Position numbers and translations under genes: made by a program. From positions 298,625 to 362,624 of the forward strand of contig NZ_JAEINV010000002.1 in assembly GCF_016342705.1 (NCBI RefSeq): DNA of 64,000 nt, in the 5' to 3' direction. Below the pieces are notes generated by a model, which did not search any database, was not told where the DNA came from, and saw only the letters and a list, made by a program, of their open reading frames with translations. This document shows positions 7,514 through 15,598 of this stretch, in pieces. Every line of letters begins with the position of its first letter. Within the stretch, counting starts at the first letter, position 1. The DNA comes from Lutibacter sp. (lineage in GTDB: Bacteria > Bacteroidota > Bacteroidia > Flavobacteriales > Flavobacteriaceae).

Positions 7514-8599
7514 ATGAAGTATTTAAGTGAATACAGAAATTTAGAAGAAACTAAGAAAATCTTAGATGAAATTCACAAAATTACAACGCGTGAGTGGAAC
7601 ATTATGGAGATTTGCGGAGGTCAAACGCATAGTTTAGTAAAAAACGGTATTTTAGAATTATTACCTGAAAAAGTGCGCATGATTCATGGCCCGGGTTGCC
7701 CCGTTTGTGTTACACCTTTAAACTTAATTGACAAAGCGATAGAGTTGTTAGAAAAAGGTGTAATTGTGTGTTCGTTTGGCGATATGATTCGTGTTCCGGG
7801 AAGTAAAAAAAGCTTATTAGAAGCCAAAGCGTTGGGTGGCGATTTACGCATTTTATATTCACCCATTGAAGCAGTTTCTATTGCAAAAGAAAATCCAGAT
7901 AAGGAAGTTGTATTTTTCGCTGTTGGATTTGAAACTACTGCACCCGCAAATGCTTTATCGGTTTTACATGCTGAAAAAGAAGGAATTTCAAATTATTCAA
8001 TTTTAGCATCTCATGTGTTGGTGCCGCCAGCAATGGAAGCTATTTTAGATGATAAATTCTGTACAATTGATGCTTTTTTAGGCGCAGGTCACGTTTGTGC
8101 AATTATGGGAACTAAAGAATATAATCCGTTAGTGGAGAAATATAAAATTCCAATTGTAGTAACTGGTTTTGAACCGTTGGATTTGGTTCAAGGTATTTAT
8201 TTGGCTGTAAAACAGTTGGAAGCAGGAAAATACAAACTAGAAAATCAATATTCTCGCATTGTAAAAGAAGAGGGGAATATTGCAGCCATTAATGTTATTA
8301 ATAAAATATTTGAAATTGGCAATAGAGAATGGCGCGGTATAGGTGAAATTCCAAATAGCGGATATGTTATTAAAGAAGCATATAGAAAATATGATGCTGA
8401 AGCAAAGTTTGATATCAGTAACATAAAGGTACCTGAAAATCCGAATTGTATTGCTGGCCAAATTTTAAGAGGAATTAAAAAGCCTCATGAATGTGAGCAA
8501 TTTGGAAAAGCTTGCAAGCCAGCTAATCCGTTAGGCGCTCCAATGGTATCTTCGGAAGGAGCGTGCGCAGCATATTATCATTTTTCAAACAATTTATAA
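7514..8599 (+). CDS. hypD: Hydrogenase formation protein HypD
   Basis: A 361-residue [4Fe-4S] scaffold protein that, with HypC, assembles the Fe(CN)2CO unit. The conserved motifs CGGQTHSLVKNG, GPGCPVCVTP and GFETTAP are present. The C-terminal cysteine set that binds the cluster is also present (NCIAGQILRG, HECEQFGKACKP, SEGACAAYY). A GTG at 7496 would add six residues, but MKYLSEYRN is the usual HypD beginning, so the ATG at 7514 is preferred. Its normal partner HypC is not encoded in the window. hypE follows after 9 bp. Confidence 0.96.
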   Translation: MKYLSEYRNLEETKKILDEIHKITTREWNIMEICGGQTHSLVKNGILELLPEKVRMIHGPGCPVCVTPLNLIDKAIELLEKGVIVCSFGDMIRVPGSKKSLLEAKALGGDLRILYSPIEAVSIAKENPDKEVVFFAVGFETTAPANALSVLHAEKEGISNYSILASHVLVPPAMEAILDDKFCTIDAFLGAGHVCAIMGTKEYNPLVEKYKIPIVVTGFEPLDLVQGIYLAVKQLEAGKYKLENQYSRIVKEEGNIAAINVINKIFEIGNREWRGIGEIPNSGYVIKEAYRKYDAEAKFDISNIKVPENPNCIAGQILRGIKKPHECEQFGKACKPANPLGAPMVSSEGACAAYYHFSNNL

Positions 8600-8608
8600 T
8601 TAGTTAAA

Positions 8609-9634
8609 ATGGATATAAATAATTTAGGATTTACAACAATTAATTTAGGACATGGAAGTGGTGGTGAGTTAACTAGAAAATTATTAGACAACCTTATATT
8701 TTCTGTTTTTAGCAATCCTTATTTAAATGAAAAACACGACGGTGCTATTGTTAAAATGGAAGGTAAAATGGCTATTTCTACAGATAGTTTTGTAATTACA
8801 CCTATATTTTTTAAAGGTGGAAATATTGGAAGTTTAGCTGTTCACGGAACGGTAAATGATGTTGCCATGTGCGGTGCCATTCCAAAATATTTATCCTTGG
8901 CTTTTATTATTGAAGAAGGATTGGGTGTAGTTGAATTTTATAACATCATAAAATCGATTAAAAAAGCGGCTGATGAAAGTGGTGTTATTATTGTTACTGG
9001 CGATACAAAAGTTGTTGAAAAGGGAAAAGGCGATAAAATTTTTATAAATACCACAGGTTTTGGAGAAGTGCATCCAAAAGCAAGTATTTCAATGGACAAC
9101 ATTAATGTTGGTGATAGAATAATAGTCAACGGGTTTATTGCGCAACATGGAATGGCCATAATGAGTGAACGAAAAGGCTTAGAATTTGAATCGGATATTC
9201 AAAGCGATTCAACCAATTTAAACTATTTGGTAAAAGATTTATTAGATGCATTTGGCAATAAAATAAAATTATTTAGAGATCCAACTCGTGGAGGTTTGGG
9301 AACTGTTTTACATGAAATTGCCACTGATATTGAATTGGGTGTTTTTATAAAAGAAGTTCAAATTCCTATAGAAAAACAAGTTGCTGCTGCTTGTGAAATG
9401 TTAGGTTTAGATCCTATGTATGTTGCAAATGAAGGTGTGTTTATTGCTATCGTAGATCCAAGTGTAGAAAATGAAGTTTTAGCATTAATGAGAAATCATG
9501 AGAAAGGCAAAAACGCATCAATAATTGGTGAAATTACAGAAGAACATCCAAATAAAGTAGTTTTAAAAAGTTTAATAGGTGGAAAAAGAATTGTAAGTCC
9601 CTTAGTTGGTGAACAATTGCCTAGAATTTGTTAG
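8609..9634 (+). CDS. hypE: Hydrogenase expression/formation protein HypE
   Basis: A 341-residue PurM/ThiL-like ATP-dependent dehydratase that turns the carbamoyl group received from HypF into thiocyanate on its C-terminal cysteine. The glycine-rich LGHGSGGELTRKLL motif is near the N-terminus, and STDSFVITP and VTGDTKVV match the ATP-binding face. The protein ends exactly in PRIC, the diagnostic acceptor cysteine. Its stop codon overlaps the convergent transporter stop by 4 bp (9631-9634). Confidence 0.97.
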   Translation: MDINNLGFTTINLGHGSGGELTRKLLDNLIFSVFSNPYLNEKHDGAIVKMEGKMAISTDSFVITPIFFKGGNIGSLAVHGTVNDVAMCGAIPKYLSLAFIIEEGLGVVEFYNIIKSIKKAADESGVIIVTGDTKVVEKGKGDKIFINTTGFGEVHPKASISMDNINVGDRIIVNGFIAQHGMAIMSERKGLEFESDIQSDSTNLNYLVKDLLDAFGNKIKLFRDPTRGGLGTVLHEIATDIELGVFIKEVQIPIEKQVAAACEMLGLDPMYVANEGVFIAIVDPSVENEVLALMRNHEKGKNASIIGEITEEHPNKVVLKSLIGGKRIVSPLVGEQLPRIC

Positions 9635-10332
9635 TTAGCAAATATCCAATAAACACCAATTATTAAAGCAAATAAACCTCCAGCCAAGCGAATTCCTTTA
9701 AAAAAGGTTTCATTATGGTCTTGCTTGGAATAAGCAGCTACTTTTCCAATAACCATGGCAAAAGCCATCATGGCAATTAGTGTACCTATTCCAAAACCAA
9801 TAATATATTTTACAGAATCTAATTTAGACGAAAAACCAATAACAGGTAAAAAAAGTAAAAAATGAGCAACTCCAGCAAGTCCATGTATAAAGCCAAAAGA
9901 TAAAGAAGCTATATTTCCTTGCTTTAAATTTGGATGCGAATGCGTGTGTACTTTTTCAGAAGTATGCTTGTGTTGGTGCTCGTGTATTATTGGATTTCCA
10001 TTACTATGAACATGAGTATGCTTGTGTTTTTTCTCTTCTTTAAAAATTTTAAAAAAAATCCACAAGCCTAATCCTACTAAAATAACTCCAACAAATTGTT
10101 CGCTATGTTCAGAAATTTTTTCAACCGGAATTAATTCTTTAAAAATTAAAAATAGAATTCCAATAAAAAGCATACCCGTTAAATGGCCAATTCCCCAGAA
10201 TAATCCAACTTTCCATGCCTTCTTTTTACTTTCTATAGCAAATGGTGTTACGGCAGCTAAATGATCTGGCCCAGAAATTACGTGAAGTGCTGCTGCAATT
10301 ATTCCTGCAAACAAGGGAAAAGTTAATTCCAT
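9631..10332 (-). CDS. Nickel-transport-like membrane protein (NicO/UreH-type) with His-rich loop
   Basis: A 233-residue polytopic membrane protein with about six hydrophobic segments. HVISGPDHLAAVTP near the N-terminus and GFIHGLAGVAHFLL in the second half are the paired motifs of UreH/NicO-like divalent metal transporters. A His-rich hydrophilic loop (about residues 103-137, with HKHTHVH, HEHQHKH and HTHSH) suggests nickel or cobalt handling. Its position converging on hypE supports nickel supply to the hydrogenase, but the substrate is inferred from context. A general TauE/SafE-like assignment remains possible. Confidence 0.75.
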   Translation of the reverse strand: MELTFPLFAGIIAAALHVISGPDHLAAVTPFAIESKKKAWKVGLFWGIGHLTGMLFIGILFLIFKELIPVEKISEHSEQFVGVILVGLGLWIFFKIFKEEKKHKHTHVHSNGNPIIHEHQHKHTSEKVHTHSHPNLKQGNIASLSFGFIHGLAGVAHFLLFLPVIGFSSKLDSVKYIIGFGIGTLIAMMAFAMVIGKVAAYSKQDHNETFFKGIRLAGGLFALIIGVYWIFAN

Positions 10333-10441
10333 AACTGTAAATTATAACGTAATAAATTTACAATTTATTTGTAATATTCAACTAGTTAGAGAAAATACTT
10401 TGAAAGGGATAAATAATTTTTTAAGTAATCTATTAAAATAA

Positions 10442-10470
10442 AAAAGCCGAAACAAATTGTTTCGGCTTTT
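10442..10470 (-). terminator. Rho-independent terminator after the tRNA pair
   Basis: A perfect 13-bp inverted repeat (10442-10454 and 10458-10470) with a 3-nt loop and A/T tracts on both sides. It begins 4 bp beyond the 3' end of tRNA-Leu on the minus strand and so should end the tRNA-Gly/tRNA-Leu transcript. Confidence 0.85.
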
Positions 10471-10474
10471 AAAG

Positions 10475-10560
10475 TACAAGAGGCGGGACTTGAACCCGCA
10501 CGGGCCTTACAGCCCACTGGATTTTAAGTCCAGCGTGTCTACCAATTCCACCACTCCTGC
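10475..10560 (-). tRNA. tRNA-Leu (anticodon UAA)
   Basis: The 86-nt minus-strand sequence begins GCAGGAGTGGTGGAATTGG and ends CTCTTGTA. It has the long variable arm expected of class II tRNAs. The anticodon stem-loop is CTGGA-CTTAAAA-TCCAG, giving anticodon TAA, and GGTTCAAGTCC is the T arm. The 3' CCA is not encoded in the DNA. It follows tRNA-Gly in the same direction after a 20-bp spacer. Confidence 0.95.
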
Positions 10561-10580
10561 ATTGGTACTTTATATTGTAG

Positions 10581-10652
10581 AGCGAAAGACGGGATTTGAA
10601 CCCGCGACCCTCACCTTGGCAAGGTGATGCTCTACCCCTGAGCTACTTTCGC
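10581..10652 (-). tRNA. tRNA-Gly (anticodon GCC)
   Basis: The 72-nt minus-strand sequence begins GCGAAAGTAGCTCAGGGG. The anticodon arm is TCACC-TTGCCAA-GGTGA, giving anticodon GCC. The T arm is GCGGGTTCAAATCCCGT, and the acceptor end pairs with the 5' end. CCA is not encoded. It is the first gene of a two-tRNA operon driven by the promoter at 10699-10727. Confidence 0.95.
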
Positions 10653-10698
10653 AGTCATTGTTTTAAAGAACATTCATTTAATCTCTTAAATGCGAGGG

Positions 10699-10727
10699 CA
10701 AATTTAAAACAATTCTCTTAATAGCAA
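10699..10727 (-). promoter_or_regulatory. Bacteroidota-type promoter of the tRNA operon
   Basis: On the minus strand, TTG (10727-10725) is followed after 18 bp by TAAATTTG (10706-10699). This matches the TTG-N17-23-TAnnTTTG consensus of the Bacteroidota housekeeping sigma factor. The -7 element lies 46 bp upstream of tRNA-Gly. Confidence 0.7.
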
Positions 10728-10779
10728 AGACTTTTTTTAAATTTATTTCAATATTTTTTTTAATCCCCTTATTATAAGG

Positions 10780-10809
10780 TTGTAATTGTCCAATAAAAAA
10801 ATATCTTTG
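10780..10809 (+). promoter_or_regulatory. Bacteroidota-type promoter of the oxidase-assembly operon
   Basis: TTG (10780-10782), a 19-bp spacer and TATCTTTG (10802-10809) match the Bacteroidota primary sigma consensus. The -7 element ends 20 bp before the heme O synthase start codon. Confidence 0.7.
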
Positions 10810-10829
10810 CACATATTATAACTAAATAA

Positions 10830-11735
10830 ATGCGATTATCTCCAAATTCTATACCTGTAAAAATGACTTTTTCTGCGGTTTTTAATGATTTTAAACAATT
10901 AACTAAAGTTGGTTTATCATTAAGTGTGGTATTTTCATCTTTGGCAGGTTATTTATTAGCCGTTGAAAAAATTGATTATTCAATATTAATTTTATTAGCC
11001 ATTGGTGGTTATTTAATGGTTGGAGCATCTAATGCTTTCAATCAAATTATTGAAAAAGATACAGATGCTTTAATGAAACGTACCATGAACAGACCTTTAC
11101 CTGCAGGAAGAATGCATGTTTCAATGGCGATGGTTATTGCGGTTTCATTTACCATTGTAGGTTTGGCTATATTATATAGTATTAACCCTAAAAGTGCTTT
11201 ATTTGGAGCGATTTCAATTTTTTTATACACTAGTATTTACACACCTTTAAAAGCAGTTACGCCATTATCAGTTTTTGTAGGGGCAATTCCAGGAGCTATT
11301 CCTTTTATGCTAGGTTGGGTTGCGGCTACTAATGCTTTTTCCATTGAACCAGGAATGTTGTTTTTAATTCAATTTTTTTGGCAGTTCCCACATTTTTGGG
11401 CAATTGCTTGGTTACAATTTGATGAATACAAAAAAGCAGGCTTTAATTTAATGCCAATGGGACAGAAGAACAGAAAAGCTGTTGTTCAAATTATAATATA
11501 TACAGTATGTTTAATACTAGTTTCTATAATTCCTGTTTTAAAAATCACTGGAAGTTTTTATATTTACCCTTTAACAGCTGTAATTTTGGTGCTTTTAGGC
11601 AGTACAATGCTCTATTATGCCATTAAACTATACAAACATCAAACTAATAAAGAAGCACGACAATTAATGCTTTCAAGCGTTTTATATATTACTTTAGTAC
11701 AAATAATTTACGTTGTAGATAAATTTTTACATTAA
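10830..11735 (+). CDS. ctaB: Protoheme IX farnesyltransferase (heme O synthase)
   Basis: A 301-residue UbiA-family membrane prenyltransferase that adds a farnesyl group to heme B, giving heme O for cytochrome oxidase. About eight or nine hydrophobic helices are visible. The Asp-rich prenyl-diphosphate site is in the NAFNQIIEKDTDALMKRT segment, continuing into MNRPLPAGR. An internal Met at codon 12 could also start translation, but the first ATG fits the promoter spacing. It is the first gene of the cluster that carries oxidase subunit III genes, which supports its role. Confidence 0.95.
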   Translation: MRLSPNSIPVKMTFSAVFNDFKQLTKVGLSLSVVFSSLAGYLLAVEKIDYSILILLAIGGYLMVGASNAFNQIIEKDTDALMKRTMNRPLPAGRMHVSMAMVIAVSFTIVGLAILYSINPKSALFGAISIFLYTSIYTPLKAVTPLSVFVGAIPGAIPFMLGWVAATNAFSIEPGMLFLIQFFWQFPHFWAIAWLQFDEYKKAGFNLMPMGQKNRKAVVQIIIYTVCLILVSIIPVLKITGSFYIYPLTAVILVLLGSTMLYYAIKLYKHQTNKEARQLMLSSVLYITLVQIIYVVDKFLH

Positions 11736-11739
11736 AAAA

Positions 11740-12321
11740 ATGGGACAAACTTTAGAACAAGAATACAAATCGGCCAGAAGAAAGTCTGCGAAACCAATGT
11801 TATGGGTTTCTATGATTAGTATGACAATGATGTTTGCTGGATTAACCAGCGCTTATGTAGTAAGTAGAAAAAGAAACGATTGGGTTTCTTTTGATTTACC
11901 TGAAGCATTTTACACCAGTACTGCACTTATTATTCTAAGTAGCATTACTTTTTTACTGGCTAAATTTTTCATTAAAAAAGACAATCGACAATTAACAACA
12001 GCATTTTTAATTGCTACACTTTTACTGGGTGCTGGATTTATATTTTTTCAATTTGAAGGTTTTAAAGAATTATTTAATGCAGGTTTTGTATTTGCAGGAG
12101 CGCAAAGCACGGTGAAATCTTCGTTTATTTATGGAATTACGCTGGCTCATATAGCGCATATTGCTGCCGGAATTGTTGTATTATTAGTGGTTATTTTTAA
12201 TCATTTCAATAAAAAATATTCATCAAAAGATACCTTAGGATTAGAACTTGGAGCTATTTTCTGGCATTTTGTGGATATTCTATGGATTTACTTGTTTTTA
12301 TTTTTCTATTTTATTAGATAA
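11740..12321 (+). CDS. Cytochrome c oxidase subunit III family protein (short, five-helix form)
   Basis: A 193-residue membrane protein of the heme-copper oxidase subunit III family, with five predicted transmembrane helices. The C-terminal FWHFVDILWIYLFLFFYF stretch is the typical subunit III ending. It starts 4 bp after ctaB and precedes a second, longer subunit III gene. Paired subunit III genes of unequal length are common in Bacteroidota oxidase clusters. Which oxidase complex each joins cannot be told from the sequence. Confidence 0.9.
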   Translation: MGQTLEQEYKSARRKSAKPMLWVSMISMTMMFAGLTSAYVVSRKRNDWVSFDLPEAFYTSTALIILSSITFLLAKFFIKKDNRQLTTAFLIATLLLGAGFIFFQFEGFKELFNAGFVFAGAQSTVKSSFIYGITLAHIAHIAAGIVVLLVVIFNHFNKKYSSKDTLGLELGAIFWHFVDILWIYLFLFFYFIR

Positions 12322-12332
12322 AAAAAATAATG

Positions 12333-12340
12333 TATTTTTG
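12333..12340 (+). promoter_or_regulatory. possible internal -7 element before the long subunit III gene
   Basis: TATTTTTG fits the TAnnTTTG -7 consensus and lies 36 bp before the start at 12377, in the 55-bp gap after the short subunit III gene. I see no good -33 TTG at the proper distance, so the call is weak. Confidence 0.35.
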
Positions 12341-12376
12341 GCGCAACTATAACTAAAAAATCAAAACAAAACTTAT

Positions 12377-13357
12377 ATGGAAGCAACTATTGCTACTGAT
12401 TCTACGGGTACTTCATGGGGTGGAGGAAACAATAATCCTTTAGGGGCAAGTTATGGTAAAATGATGATGTGGTTCTTCATTTTATCAGATGCACTGACCT
12501 TTTCAGCCTTTTTAGGCGCGTATGGTTTAATGCGTTTTAAATTTATTGAGAGCTGGCCAATTGCCGATGAAGTGTTTACGCACTTTCCATTTTTACACGG
12601 TGTTCACGCGCCAATGTATTACGTAGCATTAATGACCTTTGTTTTAATATTTTCATCAGTAACAATGGTATTAGCTGTTGATGCTGGTCATCAAATGAAA
12701 AAAGGAAAAGTTACTTTTTATATGTTACTTACTATTATTGGTGGTTTCATTTTCTTAGGATCACAAGCTTGGGAATGGAAAAATTTTATTGGAGGTTCTT
12801 ACGGTGCGGTTGAATTGAATGATGGTAAAATTGTTCAATTTGTTGATGCTTCTGGCCATCAAATAGAGTTAGAGAAATTTGCAGTATCTTCTCATTCAGA
12901 TAGAACACAATTAACAAGAGATAAAGGAGTTTGGTTTATGAATGAAAGCTCATTGCCACCATTTTCAGTTGAAGAAGTGATGGCTGGATTTAAAGCAAAT
13001 CCAGATATTTCTATAAGATTAGAAAAAATTGATCCGGTAACAAAAACAAAAACTATTGTTCCACGTGCTGAAGCAATGACGTATTTAAACGAAACAAAAG
13101 CTGTGGTAAAAGGTGCTAACTTACAGGTGAATGAATACGGAAAACCATTATTTGCCGATTTCTTTTTCTTTATTACTGGGTTTCACGGTTTCCACGTTTT
13201 TTCAGGTGTAATTATCAATATTATCATTTTCTTTAATGTTATTATAGGAACTTATGAAAGAAGAGGCCATTACGAAATGGTTGAAAAAGTAGGATTATAC
13301 TGGCACTTTGTAGATTTAGTTTGGGTATTTGTATTTACATTCTTCTACTTAGTTTAA
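12377..13357 (+). CDS. Cytochrome c oxidase subunit III (long form)
   Basis: A 326-residue heme-copper oxidase subunit III, with an N-terminal block of helices (GKMMMWFFILSDALTFSAF and following) and a C-terminal block ending YWHFVDLVWVFVFTFFYLV. Between them lies a hydrophilic segment of about 100 residues (about 145-255) that the classical subunit III lacks. It probably projects from the membrane. The gene is followed after 20 bp by subunit IV. The catalytic subunits I and II are not in the window. Confidence 0.92.
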   Translation: MEATIATDSTGTSWGGGNNNPLGASYGKMMMWFFILSDALTFSAFLGAYGLMRFKFIESWPIADEVFTHFPFLHGVHAPMYYVALMTFVLIFSSVTMVLAVDAGHQMKKGKVTFYMLLTIIGGFIFLGSQAWEWKNFIGGSYGAVELNDGKIVQFVDASGHQIELEKFAVSSHSDRTQLTRDKGVWFMNESSLPPFSVEEVMAGFKANPDISIRLEKIDPVTKTKTIVPRAEAMTYLNETKAVVKGANLQVNEYGKPLFADFFFFITGFHGFHVFSGVIINIIIFFNVIIGTYERRGHYEMVEKVGLYWHFVDLVWVFVFTFFYLV

Positions 13358-13377
13358 TTTATTAAAAAGACTTAAAA

Positions 13378-13734
13378 ATGGGAACTCACACACAAGAACA
13401 TACATCACACACAGGTTTAATTTGGAAAGTATTTGGAATACTTTCTGTTGTTACAATTGTTGAAGTTATTTTAGGTATTTTAAAACCTGCATCACTTCAT
13501 TTAACAACAATTTTAGGCACTAGTCCATTAAATATAATATTCTTAGTTTTAACTTTAGTAAAAGCATATTACATTACTTGGTTCTTTATGCATATGGCAG
13601 ATGAATCTAAAAGTTTAAGAAGAGCCGTTGTTTGGACAGCCGTTTTCTTAATTATTTATTTAGCTACGTTGTTACTTATTGAAGGTAGTTATATAAATGA
13701 TGTTTTATCTCCTTTAGTAAAATGGAGTTATTAA
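13378..13734 (+). CDS. Cytochrome c oxidase subunit IV (prokaryotic CtaF-like)
   Basis: A 118-residue membrane protein with three helices (about residues 15-35, 45-68 and 78-102) and a His-rich N-terminus. It includes LVKAYYITWFFMHMADE, the signature segment of the bacterial caa3/quinol oxidase subunit IV family. It lies 20 bp after the long subunit III gene, and a clear terminator at 13756-13781 ends the operon. Confidence 0.88.
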   Translation: MGTHTQEHTSHTGLIWKVFGILSVVTIVEVILGILKPASLHLTTILGTSPLNIIFLVLTLVKAYYITWFFMHMADESKSLRRAVVWTAVFLIIYLATLLLIEGSYINDVLSPLVKWSY

Positions 13735-13755
13735 AAATTAAAAAATAAATTGATG

Positions 13756-13781
13756 AAGGTGGTTTTTAACCACCTTTTTTT
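13756..13781 (+). terminator. Rho-independent terminator after oxidase subunit IV
   Basis: Inverted repeat AAGGTGGTT-TTT-AACCACCTT (13756-13776) followed by a run of Ts. It separates the oxidase subunit genes from the SCO/assembly operon. Confidence 0.85.
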
Positions 13782-13785
13782 ATTT

Positions 13786-13793
13786 TAACTTTG
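13786..13793 (+). promoter_or_regulatory. -7 element placed for a near-leaderless transcript
   Basis: TAACTTTG matches TAnnTTTG and ends only 4 bp before the ATG at 13798, directly behind the terminator. Transcription would start at or very near the start codon. I see no convincing -33 TTG. Confidence 0.45.
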
Positions 13794-13797
13794 TGCT

Positions 13798-14445
13798 ATG
13801 AAAAAATTCTGGGTACTTTTTAGTTTATTTATATTACCATTGGTTTTTTATATTTTCTTATCGAAAGGAATTTATAAATATTCCAACTTACCAATTTTAA
13901 CTGAAAGTGTTATAGATGTTAAAACACTTGATAATGCAGTTAATATTTCATTTTCCAATCATCTTTCCATTGTTTGCTTTTTAGGAAATGACAGTAGTAC
14001 AGGAAAAGGTAGTTTGTTTAACTTAAATCAAACCATTTATAAGCGTTATTACCAAAAACCTTATTTTCAAATAATTGCCATATTACCTGAAGGTTCTCAA
14101 GCATTATACAAAGAAGCAATAGAAGAACTTTCTGCTTTTACCAACATTAGCAAATGGCATTTTATATACTCCAATGCTACAACTATAAAAGCATTATTTG
14201 ACAGTTTTAAAACTCCTTTCAATCTAAATGAAAATTTATATTCTGAAAACGCATATATAATTGATATGGATTTGCGTTTAAGAGGCAGAAAAGATGATGA
14301 AGATACAAAAGATGGGAAGTTGTACGGATATAATATGAAATCTATCTCCATTTTAAAAAATAAAATGAAAGATGATATTGCTATTATTTATTATCAGCTA
14401 AAAAAAACTGCTGAAAAAGAACAACGTAGAAAAAGAGAAATTTAA
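13798..14445 (+). CDS. Membrane-anchored SCO/thioredoxin-fold-like protein lacking cysteines at the active site
   Basis: A 215-residue protein with one N-terminal transmembrane or signal segment (about residues 4-24), then a soluble periplasmic part and a Lys/Arg/Glu-rich C-terminus. The soluble part resembles the SCO protein encoded next to it in order of elements (SIVCFLGNDSS, ...FQIIAILPE..., ...NAYIIDMDLRLRGR). It has no CxxxC copper motif and no CxxC. It sits 5 bp before the SCO gene, so it likely takes part in oxidase assembly. The fold assignment is inference and no enzymatic role can be given. Confidence 0.6.
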   Translation: MKKFWVLFSLFILPLVFYIFLSKGIYKYSNLPILTESVIDVKTLDNAVNISFSNHLSIVCFLGNDSSTGKGSLFNLNQTIYKRYYQKPYFQIIAILPEGSQALYKEAIEELSAFTNISKWHFIYSNATTIKALFDSFKTPFNLNENLYSENAYIIDMDLRLRGRKDDEDTKDGKLYGYNMKSISILKNKMKDDIAIIYYQLKKTAEKEQRRKREI

Positions 14446-14450
14446 ATACA

Positions 14451-15077
14451 ATGAAAAAATATTCATACGTAGGAGTGGCGTTTATTATTTTAATTTTTGG
14501 AATTTATGCAGTTCCTAAAATTGTAGATAAATTTAAAACTCCAAAATTAATTACCATTTCAAAAGTTCCAAATTTTGAGTTTACAAATCAAGATGGGCAA
14601 TTAATCTCAAATTCATTTTATGAAAACAAAGTATATGTTGTTGAATTCTTTTTTACAACGTGTCCAACTATTTGCCCGAAAATGAATGAGAATATGGTGA
14701 AAATTCAAAATGAATTTTACGGAAATTTAGATTTTGGAATTGCATCTTTCAGCATCAATCCAAAACACGATACTCCAGAAATTCTAAAACAATATGCCAA
14801 AGATCACGGTGCAACTTTAAAAAACTGGAACTTTTTAACAGGAGAGCAAGAAACAATTTATGAATTAGCAAATACTGGTTTTACATTATATGCTGGTGAA
14901 AACAGTGATGCTGAAGGTGGTTTTGAACATTCAGGAATGTTTGCCTTAGTAGATAAGCAAGGAAACATTAGATCTAGGCTAGACGAAAATGGAAATCCAA
15001 TTGCTTTTTATGAAGGATTAGATCCTAAAGGAGTTCAAATGATAAAAGAAGATATTAAAATACTACTAAAAGAATAA
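14451..15077 (+). CDS. SCO1/SenC family copper chaperone
   Basis: A 208-residue membrane-anchored protein that delivers copper to the CuA site of cytochrome oxidase or acts as a thiol reductase on it. There is an N-terminal anchor (about residues 5-25), then the copper site CPTICPKMN (CxxxC). The conserved histidine is in GFEHSGMFALVDK, about 80 residues further on. Its last base is the first base of the next gene's start codon, indicating translational coupling. Confidence 0.93.
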   Translation: MKKYSYVGVAFIILIFGIYAVPKIVDKFKTPKLITISKVPNFEFTNQDGQLISNSFYENKVYVVEFFFTTCPTICPKMNENMVKIQNEFYGNLDFGIASFSINPKHDTPEILKQYAKDHGATLKNWNFLTGEQETIYELANTGFTLYAGENSDAEGGFEHSGMFALVDKQGNIRSRLDENGNPIAFYEGLDPKGVQMIKEDIKILLKE

Positions 15078-15598
15078 TGGAAAAAAATAGCACAAAATAT
15101 AATAAATGGATTGTCATTTTATCAATTGCAATTCCATTGGTTGTAGCCATTTTATTTGGCGTTAAAATAGATGCGGAATTACCCGTGTTTTTACCACCAA
15201 TTTATGCAACAATTAACGGATTAACATCATTGTTATTAATTGCTGCAGTTTGGGCTGTTAAAAATAAAAAAGTGAAATTACACGAAAAATTAATGAAAAC
15301 AGCCATTGTTTTTTCGGTACTATTTTTAGTAATGTATGTTGCTTACCATATGACATCGGAATCTACTAAATATGGTGGTGAAGGAGTTTTAAAAACTATT
15401 TATTTCATCATTTTATTTTCTCATATTTTATTATCTATCGCTGTAATTCCTTTTGTATTAATTACGTTTGTTAGAGCCATAACAAATAATATTGAACTAC
15501 ATAAAAAAATTGCAAAATATACATTTCCATTGTGGTTATACGTAACAATAACTGGAGTTGTAGTATATTTAATGATATCTCCTTATTACGTACAATGA
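15077..15598 (+). CDS. DUF420 family membrane protein (CtaM-like)
   Basis: A 173-residue membrane protein with about five helices. Histidines fall at helix ends (VKLHEKLMK, VAYHMTSES, FSHILLSI, IELHKKIAKY), the pattern of the DUF420 family. Bacterial CtaM of this family is needed for oxidase maturation. It overlaps the SCO gene by one base and the following small gene by four (ATGA at 15595-15598), so the three are coupled. Confidence 0.88.
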   Translation: MEKNSTKYNKWIVILSIAIPLVVAILFGVKIDAELPVFLPPIYATINGLTSLLLIAAVWAVKNKKVKLHEKLMKTAIVFSVLFLVMYVAYHMTSESTKYGGEGVLKTIYFIILFSHILLSIAVIPFVLITFVRAITNNIELHKKIAKYTFPLWLYVTITGVVVYLMISPYYVQ

